DNA of 64,000 nucleotides from Ceratorhiza oryzae-sativae. Its lineage: Eukaryota; Basidiomycota; Agaricomycetes; Cantharellales; Ceratobasidiaceae. The DNA lies in assembly GCA_030998015.1 (NCBI GenBank), contig JARWMV010000252.1, positions 682,001-746,000 of the forward strand. The letters run 5' to 3'. A program made the translations under genes and the position numbers. A model generated the notes under the pieces. That model made no database searches. It saw nothing but the letters and a program-made list of their open reading frames with translations, and had not been told where the DNA came from. This document shows positions 1 to 12,149 of this stretch, in pieces. Numbering within the stretch: the stretch's first letter is position 1; each line of letters opens with the position of its first letter.

Positions 1-74
1 TTAGATTGCAATTACAACAAAGGTAGGCCCTTGACTTGCTCTTGCGATGTTATATCCTTACGACCCATGTTGTA

Positions 75-660
75 GCTCCAACACATTCGTTCACCGACAC
101 ATATGAGGACATTTGCGATATCGTCAATTATGTTCTAGCCAACAAGGAAGGCTATTATGATACCTCGCGCTGTACCATTGGCGGATTCTCACTCGGTGGG
201 GCGATTGCGCTTGTCGTCAGCGCTACCATGCCACCGAACACATTCCAAGGTTGGTTTTAACCCAAAATTTCCGCTCTGTTTGACACCTAATGCCGTTTCG
301 GCAGCTGTAACAGCATTCTACCCAATGACCAACATTGAAGCCGACTCGAACCCCCACTCAGCATCTAAATTTTCCCGCCTTCACATCGCCGACCCACGTC
401 TCTCACCTCATAATCACCCGGGATCAGATTTCCCCAACAAAGTCCTGCTCGTCGTATGCGAATACGATCAACTACACGACATGACTGTGAATTTTGCAAA
501 GAAGTTGAGAGAAGAAGGGAAAGACGTGGAAGTAATGGATATTCCGGGTGTCGGACCCGGGTGGGACAAGGATGCCGAGGATGGAACAGACGTTGGTGCC
601 AAAAGGTTCATGGCGTACGATAAGGCTGTGCAAGTTCTTAGGATGGCATACAAGTATTGA
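75..660 (+). CDS. Alpha/beta-hydrolase fold-3 protein, copy 1 (5' partial, catalytic His lost)
   Basis: C-terminal half of a hormone-sensitive-lipase/arylacetamide-deacetylase-like esterase; the 5' exons lie left of the window. The first visible exon begins after an AG at 73-74. It carries the nucleophile elbow GFSLGG. A 55-bp intron (about 250-304) follows, then the last exon with the acid motif CEYDQL. The gene is the first of three head-to-tail paralogs. In copies 2 and 3 the third triad residue sits in the motif AHAWDK or GHAWDK; here the aligned motif reads GPGWDK, so His is replaced by Pro. The reading frame is otherwise open to the stop at 658-660. Probably a catalytically dead or neofunctionalised copy. 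The family is clear; substrate is unknown. Confidence 0.72.
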
Positions 661-2257
661 GGTGCGATTGGCTCTGTATAATGGCTTGTTTGTATGATCC
701 TGTAATAGCCACCAGCTTATCTATTTCGGTACTCCGGCGCCTAAGTAAGGTCCAACTAAACACTACCACCAGGCACGTTTGGTCGTCATCAGTTCTGAAT
801 CGTGCCCAACCAGCGACTTGCTGGTACTTTGGCGCGCTAGCTGTACCATCTTGGACTTAAATTGAAAATTCAAGATTAAGAGATGGATGTGTCTTGAAGT
901 TCTCTGTCTCCTGGTACTTGTACTTCGACCTGCAAATATATTTATCTCACTTGTGAACAGCTCGTGGTCTATGCTCTCCCTGGCCCACATTTTGTAACTA
1001 TTATAATGGTCAATCCCCGACAACCCCCCGATGCGACTCGGCTTTCCGCGAGGCATCTGATTCGGCGCCCCTGCAAGTAAAGGCAAGATGATAATCGACT
1101 GAGATACTTACATGCCAGCTAGCGAAAGAGCAAAGGCGAAACAACTTGTACATGTCAACGAGCCCGGTGCGCCAACCCCATCAGGCAAGCGAGCCCTATA
1201 TTCAGCTCACCTCGAGTCGACAAAACGCCCCTGTCTCCCATCCGGGGGTCTTACAGGATGGATGCAGATCTTTCGAGGTGTTTGGTGGAATACTGTGACG
1301 GTTTTTTTGGATATTAGGTGCACTGCAGGCGGGTACGTGTACGTCCGCTGGAATTCTCGAATGATCATAATATGTTCAGCCTCCGAGAAATCATCTTCTT
1401 GCGGTGCAGCATATGACAACATCGGTAACGTCGTCGCCCATGTTCCTGCCAGCGCGCAAGCTCAATGCGGTATCACACGCCTAACCATAGGCATTTTCTA
1501 CACGGCAAGAGCTCCCACAAGACACGATCAAACGTCAGTTGTTACGAGAACGGCAGTTCACCCGTTAACTCGACTTGGCTCTTGGCCATGACGGCAGTTT
1601 GTCCCATCGCCAGCCTCACACCCAAGCATCACCGCAAAATAGTTCTTCCGGCCGATGAACTCGTGCTATCGCCACCCGCTCCAGTCCTAATGCAACCTTG
1701 CATTTCACACTTCATGGCCACTCGGATCTGCGTCTTCCACCGGATAATAACTGTGTCATTTCCTCATGGTATTGACTTGGTGCGAGTATGATCCGTCCAC
1801 TAAGGGAAGCGAATTTAGGAGAATGTTCAAGGGAGGAAAGGCTGCTGAAATCGTGGATGAAAGGCACGTGAGCACGTGCTACGTGTGGACTGCTAGATCA
1901 CTTATCCATTACCCCGTTAGGTCCATACATCCTAGCGTGTGATATTAAAGTCCAGCCTATAGATGATTCTGTGGACCCCGAGTAGCCTTTGCACAGACCA
2001 AGTCGACCTTCCCCCTTGCCTTTGCAGGTGAGTATTACAATGCATAAATGCGTCTGAGTATTCAGAGCACATCAATTATAGGCACTACAGAGGCCTTCAA
2101 AGTTATAGGGGCTGTATCGGCCAGTGTCACCTGCCGAGATCACCGAAATGAAGCGGTCTTTCAAAGTTTCGATCAACCCCGCTATGAGCTCCCCCGCACT
2201 CAGCCTAGGGCCTATAAGAACGGCCCCGATCCTACAACTAGTGATCAGATGCTCAAC
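661..2257. other. Intergenic, 1.6 kb, no supported gene
   Basis: Short open frames on both strands show no recognisable domain or consistent splice pattern. The region separates hydrolase copy 1 from copy 2 and should hold the promoter of copy 2. I see no repeat or RNA gene that I can support. Confidence 0.5.
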
Positions 2258-3369
2258 ATGTCCTGGCTTGAGAAAGCCCGCCTAGAGCTAGTCGTCTTTC
2301 TGCTGCGCACCAACTACCGAGTCCGTTCGTCCTTTCGGAGTCTCTTTGGCACGAAACCCTATTATAGCCTTTTCCCGCCCGACCGAAGTTTCAGTATCGA
2401 CTCCAGTACTTCACCGAGGAGAATCAAAATAAACGTGTACGAACCAAAGGGGTTTGATAAGGAAAAGAGTTATCCGGTATATATCAACTTTCATGGTCAG
2501 CTGGGTTCACGTCAAGGATGTGAGCGTAGTGGGCTTACTCCAAGCACGCATACAGGCTCCGGTTTCATCATCCCGGCCCTAGGAACTGATAGCGATTTTT
2601 GTCGGATTGTGAGTAATCGAACGGGGGCTATTGTGCTCGACAGTGACTACGCCAAATGTACGCGTTTTGGGGTCTAGGCAACCTGATTGATTTATGCAAG
2701 GACAACTTTCGTAGCGCCTAAATGGCCGTTCCCTGCTGCTGCAGAGGATGTCAAAGACGTTATTTCTTATGTCCTTGACAACAAAGAAGGCTTCTTCGAT
2801 ACGAACAAGCTGGCAATTGGAGGGTTTTCAGCTGGCGGCACACTTGCTCTGACCTCGCCAGCTAGCCAGCCAAAGGACACCATAAAAGGTCGGGCAAGGA
2901 AAACTTGGCATATGGGGTATGATTTGACTCGGCTCCTTATCTAGGTATTATTGCGTTCTACCCAGCTGCAGACTTCCCATTGAGTCATGCCGACCGGCCG
3001 CAACCGGAGGTCCCGAAAGAGGAACAAAATCCATTCACATCGCCTGCGTTTTTTAAGCTCGTAAACGACTGCTATTGCCCCGAAGGAACCGATCTCTCAG
3101 ACCCTCGATTGTCGCCAGCCAGCGTTCCTCTATCCTATTTCCCTAAACACGTATTCATTACCGTTTGTGGCTACGACCCGCTCCGCACAGACGCCGTTGC
3201 ATTAGCGGACAAGCTAAAGGAAGGGGGTGTAGGTGTTGAATTGTACGACTTGCCCCAAGTAGCACATGCATGGGACAAGGATGCAAAGGAGCGAACACAA
3301 GGAGGTATAGCCAGGCGTAATTCATACGAGGCTGCTGTTGAGATGCTCAATATTGTATTTAGTGATTGA
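2258..3369 (+). CDS. Alpha/beta-hydrolase fold-3 protein, copy 2
   Basis: Putative carboxylesterase/deacetylase of the HSL (GDXG) type. The start at 2258 (MSWLEKARLEL) was chosen by alignment with copy 3 (MSLAQTLQRVK); the open frame extends further upstream. Exons: 2258-2495, then about 2556-2657, then about 2708-2889, then about 2944-3369. Joining exon 1 to exon 2 gives the oxyanion-hole motif FHGSGF. Exon 3 holds the nucleophile motif GFSAGG. The last exon holds CGYDPL (Asp) and VAHAWDKDA (His), so the Ser-Asp-His triad is complete. No signal peptide is seen; the N-terminus has one moderately hydrophobic stretch. The oxyanion loop is HGSG rather than the usual HGGG. Copies 1-3 share intron positions, so the array arose by tandem duplication. 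Confidence 0.82.
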
Positions 3370-3597
3370 GAATTGGACACTTTTATTCTGTATTTAAGCG
3401 TTGTCAGTTTAGGCCATCCAGCGACCAGGGTCCTAATTCCATCTACAATTGGAACTGCCAAGTACCTTCTTAGCAGTAGCCATAGTCACGCCGTCAGATT
3501 GATATGCACCCAAAGAACCCACCGCCACAACCCCCGGACTCGACTCTGCAGCTTATAGAAACTGGATCTCCAGTACCTTGACCCTTGTTTAGCATCT

Positions 3598-4711
3598 ATG
3601 TCGCTGGCACAAACTCTACAAAGAGTCAAACTTCGACTGATAGTCTATTTCCTGCGTTCCAGGTTCCATATAACATCCTTCTTTAGACGAATCATTGGCA
3701 CACCACCTCACTCTACCAAATTTCCACCAAACCGAAGCTTTAGCGTGGCTTCAAATTCTTCGTCTCGTAGGATCAAGATTAATGTGTTTGAGCCAGAGGA
3801 TTTCGACTGTACCAAGAAGTACCCGGTTTATATGAACTTTCACGGTGAATGTTTCCTCTCTGTCCATCTAGTAAATAGGACTAAAACATGACATACGCCA
3901 GCCTCTGGGTTTGTACTTCCCGGGCTCGGCATGGACGCCGATTTCTGCCGATTTGTGACTAATCAGACGGGTGCGGTTGTTTTGGACTGTGACTATGCGA
4001 AGGGTAAGCACCCTTGGCTGCCCGCGACCTGGTGCCCTTATCCCTTCGACGATCGCATAGCTCCAGAGTGGCCATTTCCGGCTGCCCCAAATGATGTCAA
4101 AGATGTCATTGCGCATGTAACCAGCAACCGCGAAGGCTATTTCGACACATCGAGACTAGCAATTGGGGGGTTTTCTGCGGGAGCCAACCTCGCCTTGACG
4201 TCAGGTGTGAGCCAGACTCCAGGGACTACAAAAGGCGAGTCCTCAAACTGCTCAGATTTCCCTTGAACACGTTGGTGAACGTTGCAATCTTGTCGCAGCC
4301 GTCATCGCGTTCTACCCGCCAACCGATCTTAGCCAGGGTTCCAAACGCCCACGCCCCGAAGGCATCACCGATAATCTTTCGCCATGGCTCACGGAAGTCT
4401 TTGATGATTCGTACCTTCCTCCAGGCATAGATAGATCCGATCCCTGGGTCTCACCAAATACTGCCCCTATCTCTTGCTTCCCTGGGCATGTCTTTATCAC
4501 AACGTGTGAGCACGATTATTTACAATACGAAGCTCTCGCACTGGCGGACAGGCTCGAGAAGGGCGGAATCAAGGTCGCGCGGAAACATATACCCGGGGCA
4601 GGTCATGCTTGGGATAAAGAAGCACAGGGAGGAACTCCCGGCGGCCGTGCCAAGCACGAAGCATATGTTGCTGCAGTGGAGGTCCTCAAGGCGGTGTTCA
4701 AAAACGAGTAG
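3598..4711 (+). CDS. Alpha/beta-hydrolase fold-3 protein, copy 3
   Basis: Third member of the tandem esterase array, 228 bp after copy 2. Start MSLAQTLQRVKLRL at 3598. Introns interrupt the gene at the same places as in copy 2: after FHG (about 3846), after DYAK (about 4006), and after the nucleophile exon (about 4234). Motifs: FHGASGF oxyanion region, GFSAGA around the catalytic Ser, TCEHDYL around the Asp, and GAGHAWDKEA with the catalytic His. The stop is TAG at 4709-4711. The frame is intact, so this copy and copy 2 should be active while copy 1 is not. Likely an intracellular small-ester hydrolase; the substrate cannot be told from sequence. Confidence 0.82.
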
Positions 4712-4957
4712 AATTTAGCTTGCGGAACACCAATCATAGTCACGCGTGATCACGCGTCGTTTACTTTGGCTAGAAACGGTAGGCAGCGTATCCACACGTT
4801 GTATTACTACGTCTGGAAATACAACGGATGTACCACTCAATACAATAGTCGCGAAAAACATACAACCCACAACCCAACGAACCAGCAAGAAAAAGAATTA
4901 AAGAGCGTACACCTATCTGGCACAAACGAGCAGCAACTTCGACGTATAGCATACACT

Positions 4958-6827
4958 CTATGTAGTGTACCTGAAGAAGGACGCGTAGTCACCATCATCG
5001 CGCTCCTTCCTGAGCATCTCGGGACTATAATCTTCAGCATTGAGAGGAAGTCCTTTTTCCGCGGCCACCTGATCGCGACGGGCATTCTCGCGAGCGAGCC
5101 AAGTCGTCATGAACAATGAGAGACAGGCAGACATGGTAAGGGTGCCGATGAGGGTGCCGTGGCCAGAATGGAAGTGAGGAGCATCGCGAGAACGGTAGCT
5201 GTAACGAAGTGTTCAATTACTGTCATCGCACATATATGAAACAGTCTATACTCACAGGAAAGCGCCGATGACACCTCCGAGGTTACCAAACCCGACATGC
5301 ATGGCGAGACCTACACCACGCTTGGTGCTGCCGCCAATGTTGTTGCCGTTCCAAGCGACACCCATCGGAACGTTGGGGTAGACACCCATGGCGGCCAGGA
5401 AAGTGCCAGCGTACTGAATAGCGGGCTTCTGAGTCGAGATGAGCATGGTAAACCCAACTATAGCGAGCAAGCAGAAGAATATCATGTATGGTCCACGCTT
5501 CTTGTGGGAATCGGCGATCTTGCCAGCGGCAATGGTGCACAAGCAGGCGGCAACGTACGGCGGAACCTAGGGTCAAATGTTATATTAGATAATAGCTTAA
5601 GGTACTGGGGGGGGTCCAACTTACGCTCATTAGCTGAGACTTCTCATTGGTATACCCCATGTTCTTGATGATGGTCGGCAAGAACAGGGAGAAGGAGTAG
5701 AGCGGGGTGTAGATGCCAATGGTGATGAACACTTTAAGCGGACATCCTGTCAGTGCCACCAACTTCGCGAAGGACTTCGAAAGACTCACTGTGTACCCAG
5801 ATCTTCCAGTCCTTAATCGCGTCCCAGAAGTAGCGCATACCAAACTCATCGGCCAGGGCAGAGCGATCCTCACGGAGCCGGCGGACGACCTCGGTGCGCT
5901 CTTCCTCGTTGAGGAAACGGGCAGTCTCGGGATAGTCGTTGATGACGAAAAATGCGATACCGGCGATGATCAGAGTGAGGATACCTTCAAGGATGAAGAT
6001 CCAGGCCCAACCAGCCTTCCCACCGATACCACGCATCTCGGAAATACCACGAGCGAGGAGGCCTCCGAATGCACCAGCGGCAGTAGCGGCGCTGAAGAAG
6101 ATGGCCATACGGAGACCACATTCATGACGGCGATACCACATCTGGGTTCTTGTTAGATGTGAAGCGTGCATAGCAAAAATTCATCCACTTACGGTAATGT
6201 AAAAGGTGACACCTGGGAAGAGACCACCTTCGGCAATACCGAGGAAGGCCCGGGCTACCAAAAGGCCAGGATAACTAGTGACGAAGCCCATGAAGGTCAT
6301 GCACAAGCCCCATGCAACCATACTAATCGGGTATTAGTTGGAACCGATCATTGGAGTGCATATACTCACATAATTGCGAACCACAAGCTGGGACGAGTGC
6401 GCTTGAGCATCATGTTGGATGGGATTTCAGCCGCGACGTAGAACGGGAAGAAGATGGCTACCGGTGATGGCATAAACACGTGTTTCAGACAATATGCAGG
6501 CTACTCACCGAGTGCCGTGTTGTACTGAAGCGAGAGTTTGTTCATCTTCAGGTCTGCCTCCAGACCGGCAAGACGAGCATTACCAATGTTGGTGCGGTCA
6601 AGGAAAGAGAGCTAGATGCGAGTCAGCGAATGAGAACAAGTCGGAGACAATATGCGTACCAAGTAGAGAAGGGCGAGGAAGGGAACGATGTTCAAGTCCA
6701 TCTTGCGCAGCAAACGGCGCGTGCGAGCAGCATCGAATTGACCACCGATGTTGGACTCGAGAGAGGCCGAGGCGACGACAACCTTCTCATTGTGTTCGGT
6801 AGAGCCAAAGTCTTTGTCGTCGGACAT
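4958..6827 (-). CDS. MFS transporter, anion:cation symporter type (Dal5/Tna1-like), paralog 1
   Basis: Twelve-helix plasma-membrane permease of the family that carries allantoate, nicotinate, vitamins and other organic anions. The N-terminus MSDDKDFGS is at 6827, followed by the RRLLRKMDLNIVPFLALLY helix and, after a short intron, SFLDRTNIGNARLAGL, a hallmark of this family. Later exons give AFLGIAEGGLFPG, the helix-rich WAWIFILEGILT segment, the cytosolic loop PETARFLNEEERTEVVRRL, FLPTIIKNMGY, and GVAWNGNNIGG. The last exon ends in the typical cytoplasmic tail (ENARRD, then YASFFRYTT) with stop at 4958-4960. All exons splice in frame. It lies tandem and co-oriented with a paralog at 8003-10408. 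The substrate is not predictable. Confidence 0.85.
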
Positions 6828-8002
6828 GGTGGACTGGAAGAAGAGAACAGAAGGAGAAGATGGGTTGGAGAAGTGTTCGTCGCCTTGTTTTTATATCACA
6901 AGTTTGAGGGGATGAAATATGCAGACTGCTCCCATAAACTCATGTCTGCTTCCTGGCACTTCCGCGAGCGCCTGAACAGCGCGCCCAGCAATCTGGAACC
7001 GTGATCGCGCTCAGGTCCCAGCACTTGGCGATGGCTTGGCCTCGCCATCCCGTGACCAATTGGGGCCCCCCGGGGCTCCGACGCGCCGGTTCGCCTTCCT
7101 CTCCAGGCTCCGTCCCACTCACACCTTGCCATATTCGCCCCCTCATATCTCCATACCTCTGCTGGGCACCGTCATTCATGACCCAAACTTTTAGTCGTTA
7201 TGTCCGCGCGGGACAGACCGGAACTCTGCCCTTATCAGCTGCTCAACTGGTTGCTGAAATACTAGATAAAATGTGCACTCTCCAAGGCACTCGGGTTCTT
7301 GCTCCAAGCAATCGGGACCTTCGACTTCCCACAGAGCCTCGTATCGCCGACGAAGGTCAGGCAGTGAGCGCCAAGAATGGAGCCACCCCATTCTGTTTGC
7401 CCGAGTTAATGAGTATCATTCGCGTGTGCCATCCAATCTGTATTGCCCCACGGGCTTGTCGGTTTTCGAACAATGATACCACCCCCTTTGTACCGACCTC
7501 GAACCCGAGCTGTTGAATTCGAACTTTCATACATGCCCGACGAGTCTTAAACCCGTTCGAGTTAGATTGCGTTAACTCCGGTGACTATCGTGCGTGCCTA
7601 GTAGGCTTGGCACGTCCTGGGCCTGGGCGCTCGCGCAAAAATAGGTTATGTTGAAGAAGAACAAACTGAAAAAAAATCGCGTATGACGGCTGAAAAGGAG
7701 TAGTTGTTGGTTGCGACCTGGAGATCCATTAGTCATCCGACATAGAACCGGCTTTTCAGGGGCCGAGTTCTGGATGCTTGTGGAACCGAAGTCAATTTCA
7801 CGGACAACGCCGTTTGAGTTTGTACTATAAAAAAAACGTCGACTGTCATGTTAGAGCGCCGGCTTTGTATGATGGATGGCTTTTCAATTGGCTGTGTGAA
7901 TCGTAGGTCGATCCCAATTAACCCTGTATATCTCACGCCACAACATCAAGCTTCACCTCGTCAACAAATTGGATATCCGGTAATCAAATACAGCATTTTC
8001 AT
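6828..8002. other. Intergenic between the two MFS genes
   Basis: About 1.2 kb without a convincing coding region. It contains the upstream region of the minus-strand transporter that starts at 6827 and the 3' flank of the second transporter. No repeat, transposon or RNA gene is supported. Confidence 0.5.
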
Positions 8003-10408
8003 TCAGTCGATGAACCTGAAAAACGACGCTTGATCCCCCTTGGTTGATTCTGCAAGAATCTCATCCCGTGTATATGCATCGGGGGCTTTGTACTCCCGGT
8101 CTCGACGCGCATTTTCGCGTCTGCAGTAAAGGTGAACAATAAGCGAAACCGTTGCGCCCATGGCCAAAATCCCGATCAAAGTTCCTGCTCGCATCCAAAG
8201 ACAGGGGCAACACGTGAAGGTCAGGCCCCGTTAGCAACCACGTCAAGGATATCTACAGGAGACGGCTCACCATGCCCAGAATAGTACCGGGGGGCGTTCC
8301 TTGAAATGTATCTGTGTTGAAGTTCAAGGTACTGTGAGGCTCAGGGGAGTGGCTCAAACGTCAGGGTTGGACGTACGTGTAGCTCGCAACCAGACCACCG
8401 AGGTTGCCAAAGGCAACTATCATCGCAATCGCGACACTCCGCTTCATTGCGCCTATTCAATGATAGGATTTAAATTTTGCACTAGCCTGAGATAGAGTCC
8501 AACATGCAACATACCTCCTATATTGTTCCCTGCATTCGATTACACTATTCAGCCACGTCTCCAAGCCAAGTCAAAAATAGCACTAACCGCACCACGTCAT
8601 ACATATTGCGACGTTGGGAAACGCCCCAGCGGCTGCAATGTAGACGGCGGTATACTGCACCGCCGGCTTTTTCGACGCAATCAACATCGTGAACCCAACG
8701 ATGGCCAACGCTGCCCACGCATACACCGGAAATCAGACCCCGCCCAGCCGCAAACTGACATACTGATCGACTCACAGAAGCATGCGATCAGGAAGCGCCC
8801 TCGCGTTTTTAGTCGATCAGCAGTGATCCCGGCCAGGACGGTCAACGTGCACGCTAGAACATAGGGGGGGACCTTTGCCAAGCCGGCGCTCGGTCATTGA
8901 AGCGCTCAGATTTAGGCATGGATCTAAGAACTTACAGATAGGAGCTGGGACCGCTCCGCCGTGTACCCCATATTGCTGATGATAGTTGGCAGAAACAGTG
9001 CGAGGCTATACGTTGGGGTCGTACACGCTATGAAGATGAGCACTGCGGAGATAGCGTTGAGTAATCGTTTGCTTCGAAATCTCGAGGCAGCGTACTGTAT
9101 GCGTAGGTCTTCCAGTCTTTCACAGCTTGCCAAAAGTAAACCATTCCGTACTCTTGGGCCAGGCCGTTGTTGTCCTCCTCGAGTCGACGGACAAGCTCCG
9201 CTCGTTCTTCGGATGTAAGAAACTTTGCCGTCTTGGGATCATCCGGAATGAAAAAGTACGCCGCAACAGCTGCCACAGCGGTTTCAGAGACGAAGGCAGC
9301 TGGGCGCTAGATTTTCTCACCGACAACCACGGTGACCAGTCCTTCCAGGATGAAGATCCAGGACCATCCTTTCAGTCCACCAATTCCTTTCATCTCCGTT
9401 ATCCCTCGAGCCAACAGTCCACCGAAAGCGCCTGATGCAACGTTCCATCATTGCATATACCGAAACAACTTAAAGAAAATGGCACACACACCTGCTACTG
9501 TGGCTTTTTATTGGAAAAATCCATCTTTTTAGAGGATGTTTGATATAGCTTATCGTTAAATGGTACTGACCAGCTGCATAATAAATTGCCATTCTTGCAC
9601 CAGTCTCTGAGCGGCGGTACCATATCTAAAGAAATGAAATCCATTGGAGATGGCTCCGCCAGACGGAAGCATCAGTACTTACTGTGATGTAAAAGGCAAT
9701 TCCGGGAAAGAGTCCGCCCTCGGCAATTCCCAAAAACACGCGGGCTATCATGAGTCCAGTATAGCTCTTGACAAGACCCTACAGCGCATGTTATCAATGA
9801 AAATGCTATTTCTGCGAGTCGAATGAATAAGACGTACCATTAATGTCATTATAGTCCCCCAGGACACCATGCTGAAGTATCATTAGTAAAACGCCACTTA
9901 TTCTCAGGCGAACCGCTTACAGCAAGGCAAACCAACTAGGCAAGTTAGACTAAACTCGGCTAAATACGTAAAGATGGCAAAGTAAACAACTCACAAGCTT
10001 GGCCTTGTACGTTTAAGCATCATGTTGGACGGGACTTCTGCGATGACATAAAATGGGTAGAAAATCGCCAATGCATTATTGAATTGAAGGCCGTGCATGC
10101 CAAGATCTTTCTCGAGTTTATCGAGCCTCGCGTTTCCGATGTTGGACCTGTCCAGATATGACAGCTGTCTCGAATTACATCAGTAGCCGGTATGACGACG
10201 AGATGGTTAGACGACGCACGAGGAATAGCCCGGCCATCCATGGCAGAATGTGTCGGTCAAGCTTCCTTAACAGACGCCGAGTCTCGTTGGGACTTGGCTG
10301 AGCACCTGTGCTGCTGTGACCTGACTCAATGCTGCGGAGCTCAACTTGCTTCTCGTGGAGAGCTTGAAGACCCTTTTCACCAGCAAGTTCGTGGTGAGTG
10401 GCAGCCAT
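8003..10408 (-). CDS. MFS transporter, anion:cation symporter type, paralog 2
   Basis: Second Dal5/Tna1-like permease, orientation as paralog 1. The N-terminus MAATHHELAGEK starts at 10408 and leads to NETRRLLRKLDRHILPWM. Further motifs match paralog 1 region by region: LFPG-type helix, WSWIFILEGLVT, PKTAKFLTSEERAELVRRL, FLPTIISNMGYTAERSQLL, and the tail ENARRD then ASFFRFID with stop at 8003-8005. An in-frame stop after VVVGEKI near 9311 is explained by a 51-bp intron (9270-9320, GTGAG...CAG); splicing restores VVVAVAAYFFIP. Introns are more numerous and longer than in paralog 1, giving a longer gene for a protein of similar size. The gene looks functional. Confidence 0.8.
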
Positions 10409-11123
10409 ATTCGAAACCAGGACCTATGGTGACGGGCCAAAGAGCCAGGGGGGAAGACAAGCCCAAGGGGCGCAGCATCTATATACTCCAGTTGGGTCAT
10501 GGATGTCTGAAATACCGACTTCTGACACGGTGCAACGTGACCGGATAATTCATTGTTTTGGGAAAGAAGTTACATGGCATCACTAGTGCCGAGGCCAAGG
10601 CGTTATCCTCTTGCTTCGATTATGTCTATAAAAAGCAAAGTTCCAAGGGCGAGGATGCTGCGGTATTCAATTAGCCGAGTTGTTCCTGTCGAGGTCAGTA
10701 AGAATGTTTCTCCGCCCACCAGTGAGAGTGAGGATATTTGGGATGCTATATATTAGCCACCAATGCCTAGCTCGTGCTTAATCTAATCAACCACTTTAAG
10801 GGGTACCGTTGGGGGCTACTTAGGTAAATGTACAAACCAACCAGACGTGGAATACACGAGCAAGGGTCCCTATCGAGCACTACAAATGGTGCATGGAAGG
10901 TGACGAGGTTCGAAATCACCCAATACCATAGGTATTAGCCGAGGCAATCGACATAGAACGATACCCTAAGGCTCATGTAAGTCTTACCCACATAGTCGAA
11001 CCTCATACCTCAAGCTCAGAGCCTGGATTTCAGTATCGACAGAGTTGTCTATCATTAGATAGGGTAGAAGTATTTGACAAAAGGGATTTGAGGGCAAAGG
11101 GATTACAAGATCCGTAAATTCGA
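10409..11123. other. Intergenic, no supported gene
   Basis: About 0.7 kb between the start of the second transporter and the end of the ankyrin gene. Short open frames only; nothing recognised. Confidence 0.5.
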
Positions 11124-11987
11124 TCAATCCTCCTCGGAGCCGGATCCTGAGCCAGGTTCGCCATCGCTATCTGTCAAGATTATGAATTCAGAGTGTGCCC
11201 TTCGAGGCTGCACCATCAGAATGACACGAACCGTTGGCAATGTCGCCCTGGTCGACGGCCGCTTCGGCCTCGGATTTGCGAAACGCAGCTCGGAGCTTGG
11301 TGTCGTGAACGGCACACTATCCACGGGGCGCTGCCCATGTTTGTCTTTGATGCGTGGATCCGCGCCCGCTTCGAGTAGGGATTCGACTAAAAGGTTATCC
11401 GTCGTTAGAAGAATCCAAGCAAAGATAGGGATGCGAAAGGTATGTGGTCGCGAAAAATGTGCTCACCGACAGCCTGACGTTCATCTGCATCGGCAATCCT
11501 AACAGCCAGATGCAAAGGTGTGTATCCCTCGATTCGGTTTTGCAAGTCAACGTCGCAGCCATCTTGTTCGAGGATATGTTCAAGGACAGTCAAAGACGCT
11601 TTCGAAGCGCTGGCGGGGCCTGTGTTGAGGGGAGTGCATCATGGGCGGGTGACGACCACTCACGCGTAGTGGAGAGCTAACAACGATTGTTCAATCGATT
11701 TCCCAAAACATTATGACACCAGCGGCTTACCTGTGTTCCCTAGCCTGACCCAAGCACAAGCCTACCATTGAATCAACTCCTCAAAAATACTGGTTGTGCG
11801 CAATGTGTCACATACCCATCTCGGAAATTGATATCGAAAGTTCCAGGTTTCTCAAACACCTCAAGGATAAGATCCTCGTTATCTTGCTTCGCCGCAGCGA
11901 GTATAAGCTCATCTGAATAATTCGTGTTATTATTTTCTACTAGCCATGCTATCCTTGCCTACTTGGTGAGGCTCCTTCATCAGACAT
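11124..11987 (-). CDS. Ankyrin-repeat protein, small
   Basis: The start MSDEGASP lies at 11987; a short intron follows and exon 2 continues ELILAAAKQDNEDLILEVF and DINFRDG, a degenerate first ankyrin repeat. Later exons give ALHYA, then DVDLQNRIEGYTPLHLAV, the diagnostic TPLHLA ankyrin core. The C-terminus has a Ser-rich basic stretch and ends in an acidic tail (DSDGEPGSGSGSEED) with the stop at 11124-11126. At about 200 residues with two to four repeats it resembles small fungal ankyrin proteins such as yeast YGL242C; that match is from memory of the family pattern and not certain. Role unknown, probably a protein-binding adaptor. About five exons; internal exon edges are approximate. Confidence 0.72.
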
Positions 11988-12083
11988 GTTTAAAATAGTT
12001 CGACGTGGGTAGGGTGATGGGGAAAGGCAGGCGTTGGTTATTCGTGAAACTAAGCGCCGAGTCTGGGGCGTCTCAGGGTACCT

Positions 12084-12105
12084 CAAAAGGGCCGCCTGGC
12101 GCATC
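12084..12105 (+). promoter_or_regulatory. Upstream element shared by the two mini-genes, copy 1
   Basis: An AAAAGG-GCCGCC-TGGCGCA block ends about 45 bp before the ATG of the first mini-gene. A near-identical block sits about 41 bp before the ATG of the second (13127-13150). Either a core promoter element or simply retained duplication. Confidence 0.4.
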
Positions 12106-12149
12106 TACGCCGCCAATCCCATCCACCATCTTCTACCTACTACACAATC

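Noticed and set aside
9265..9325. In-frame stop in the second MFS transporter (VVVGEKI stop)
   Set aside because: A 51-bp GT-AG intron (9270-9320) removes it and restores the conserved helix.
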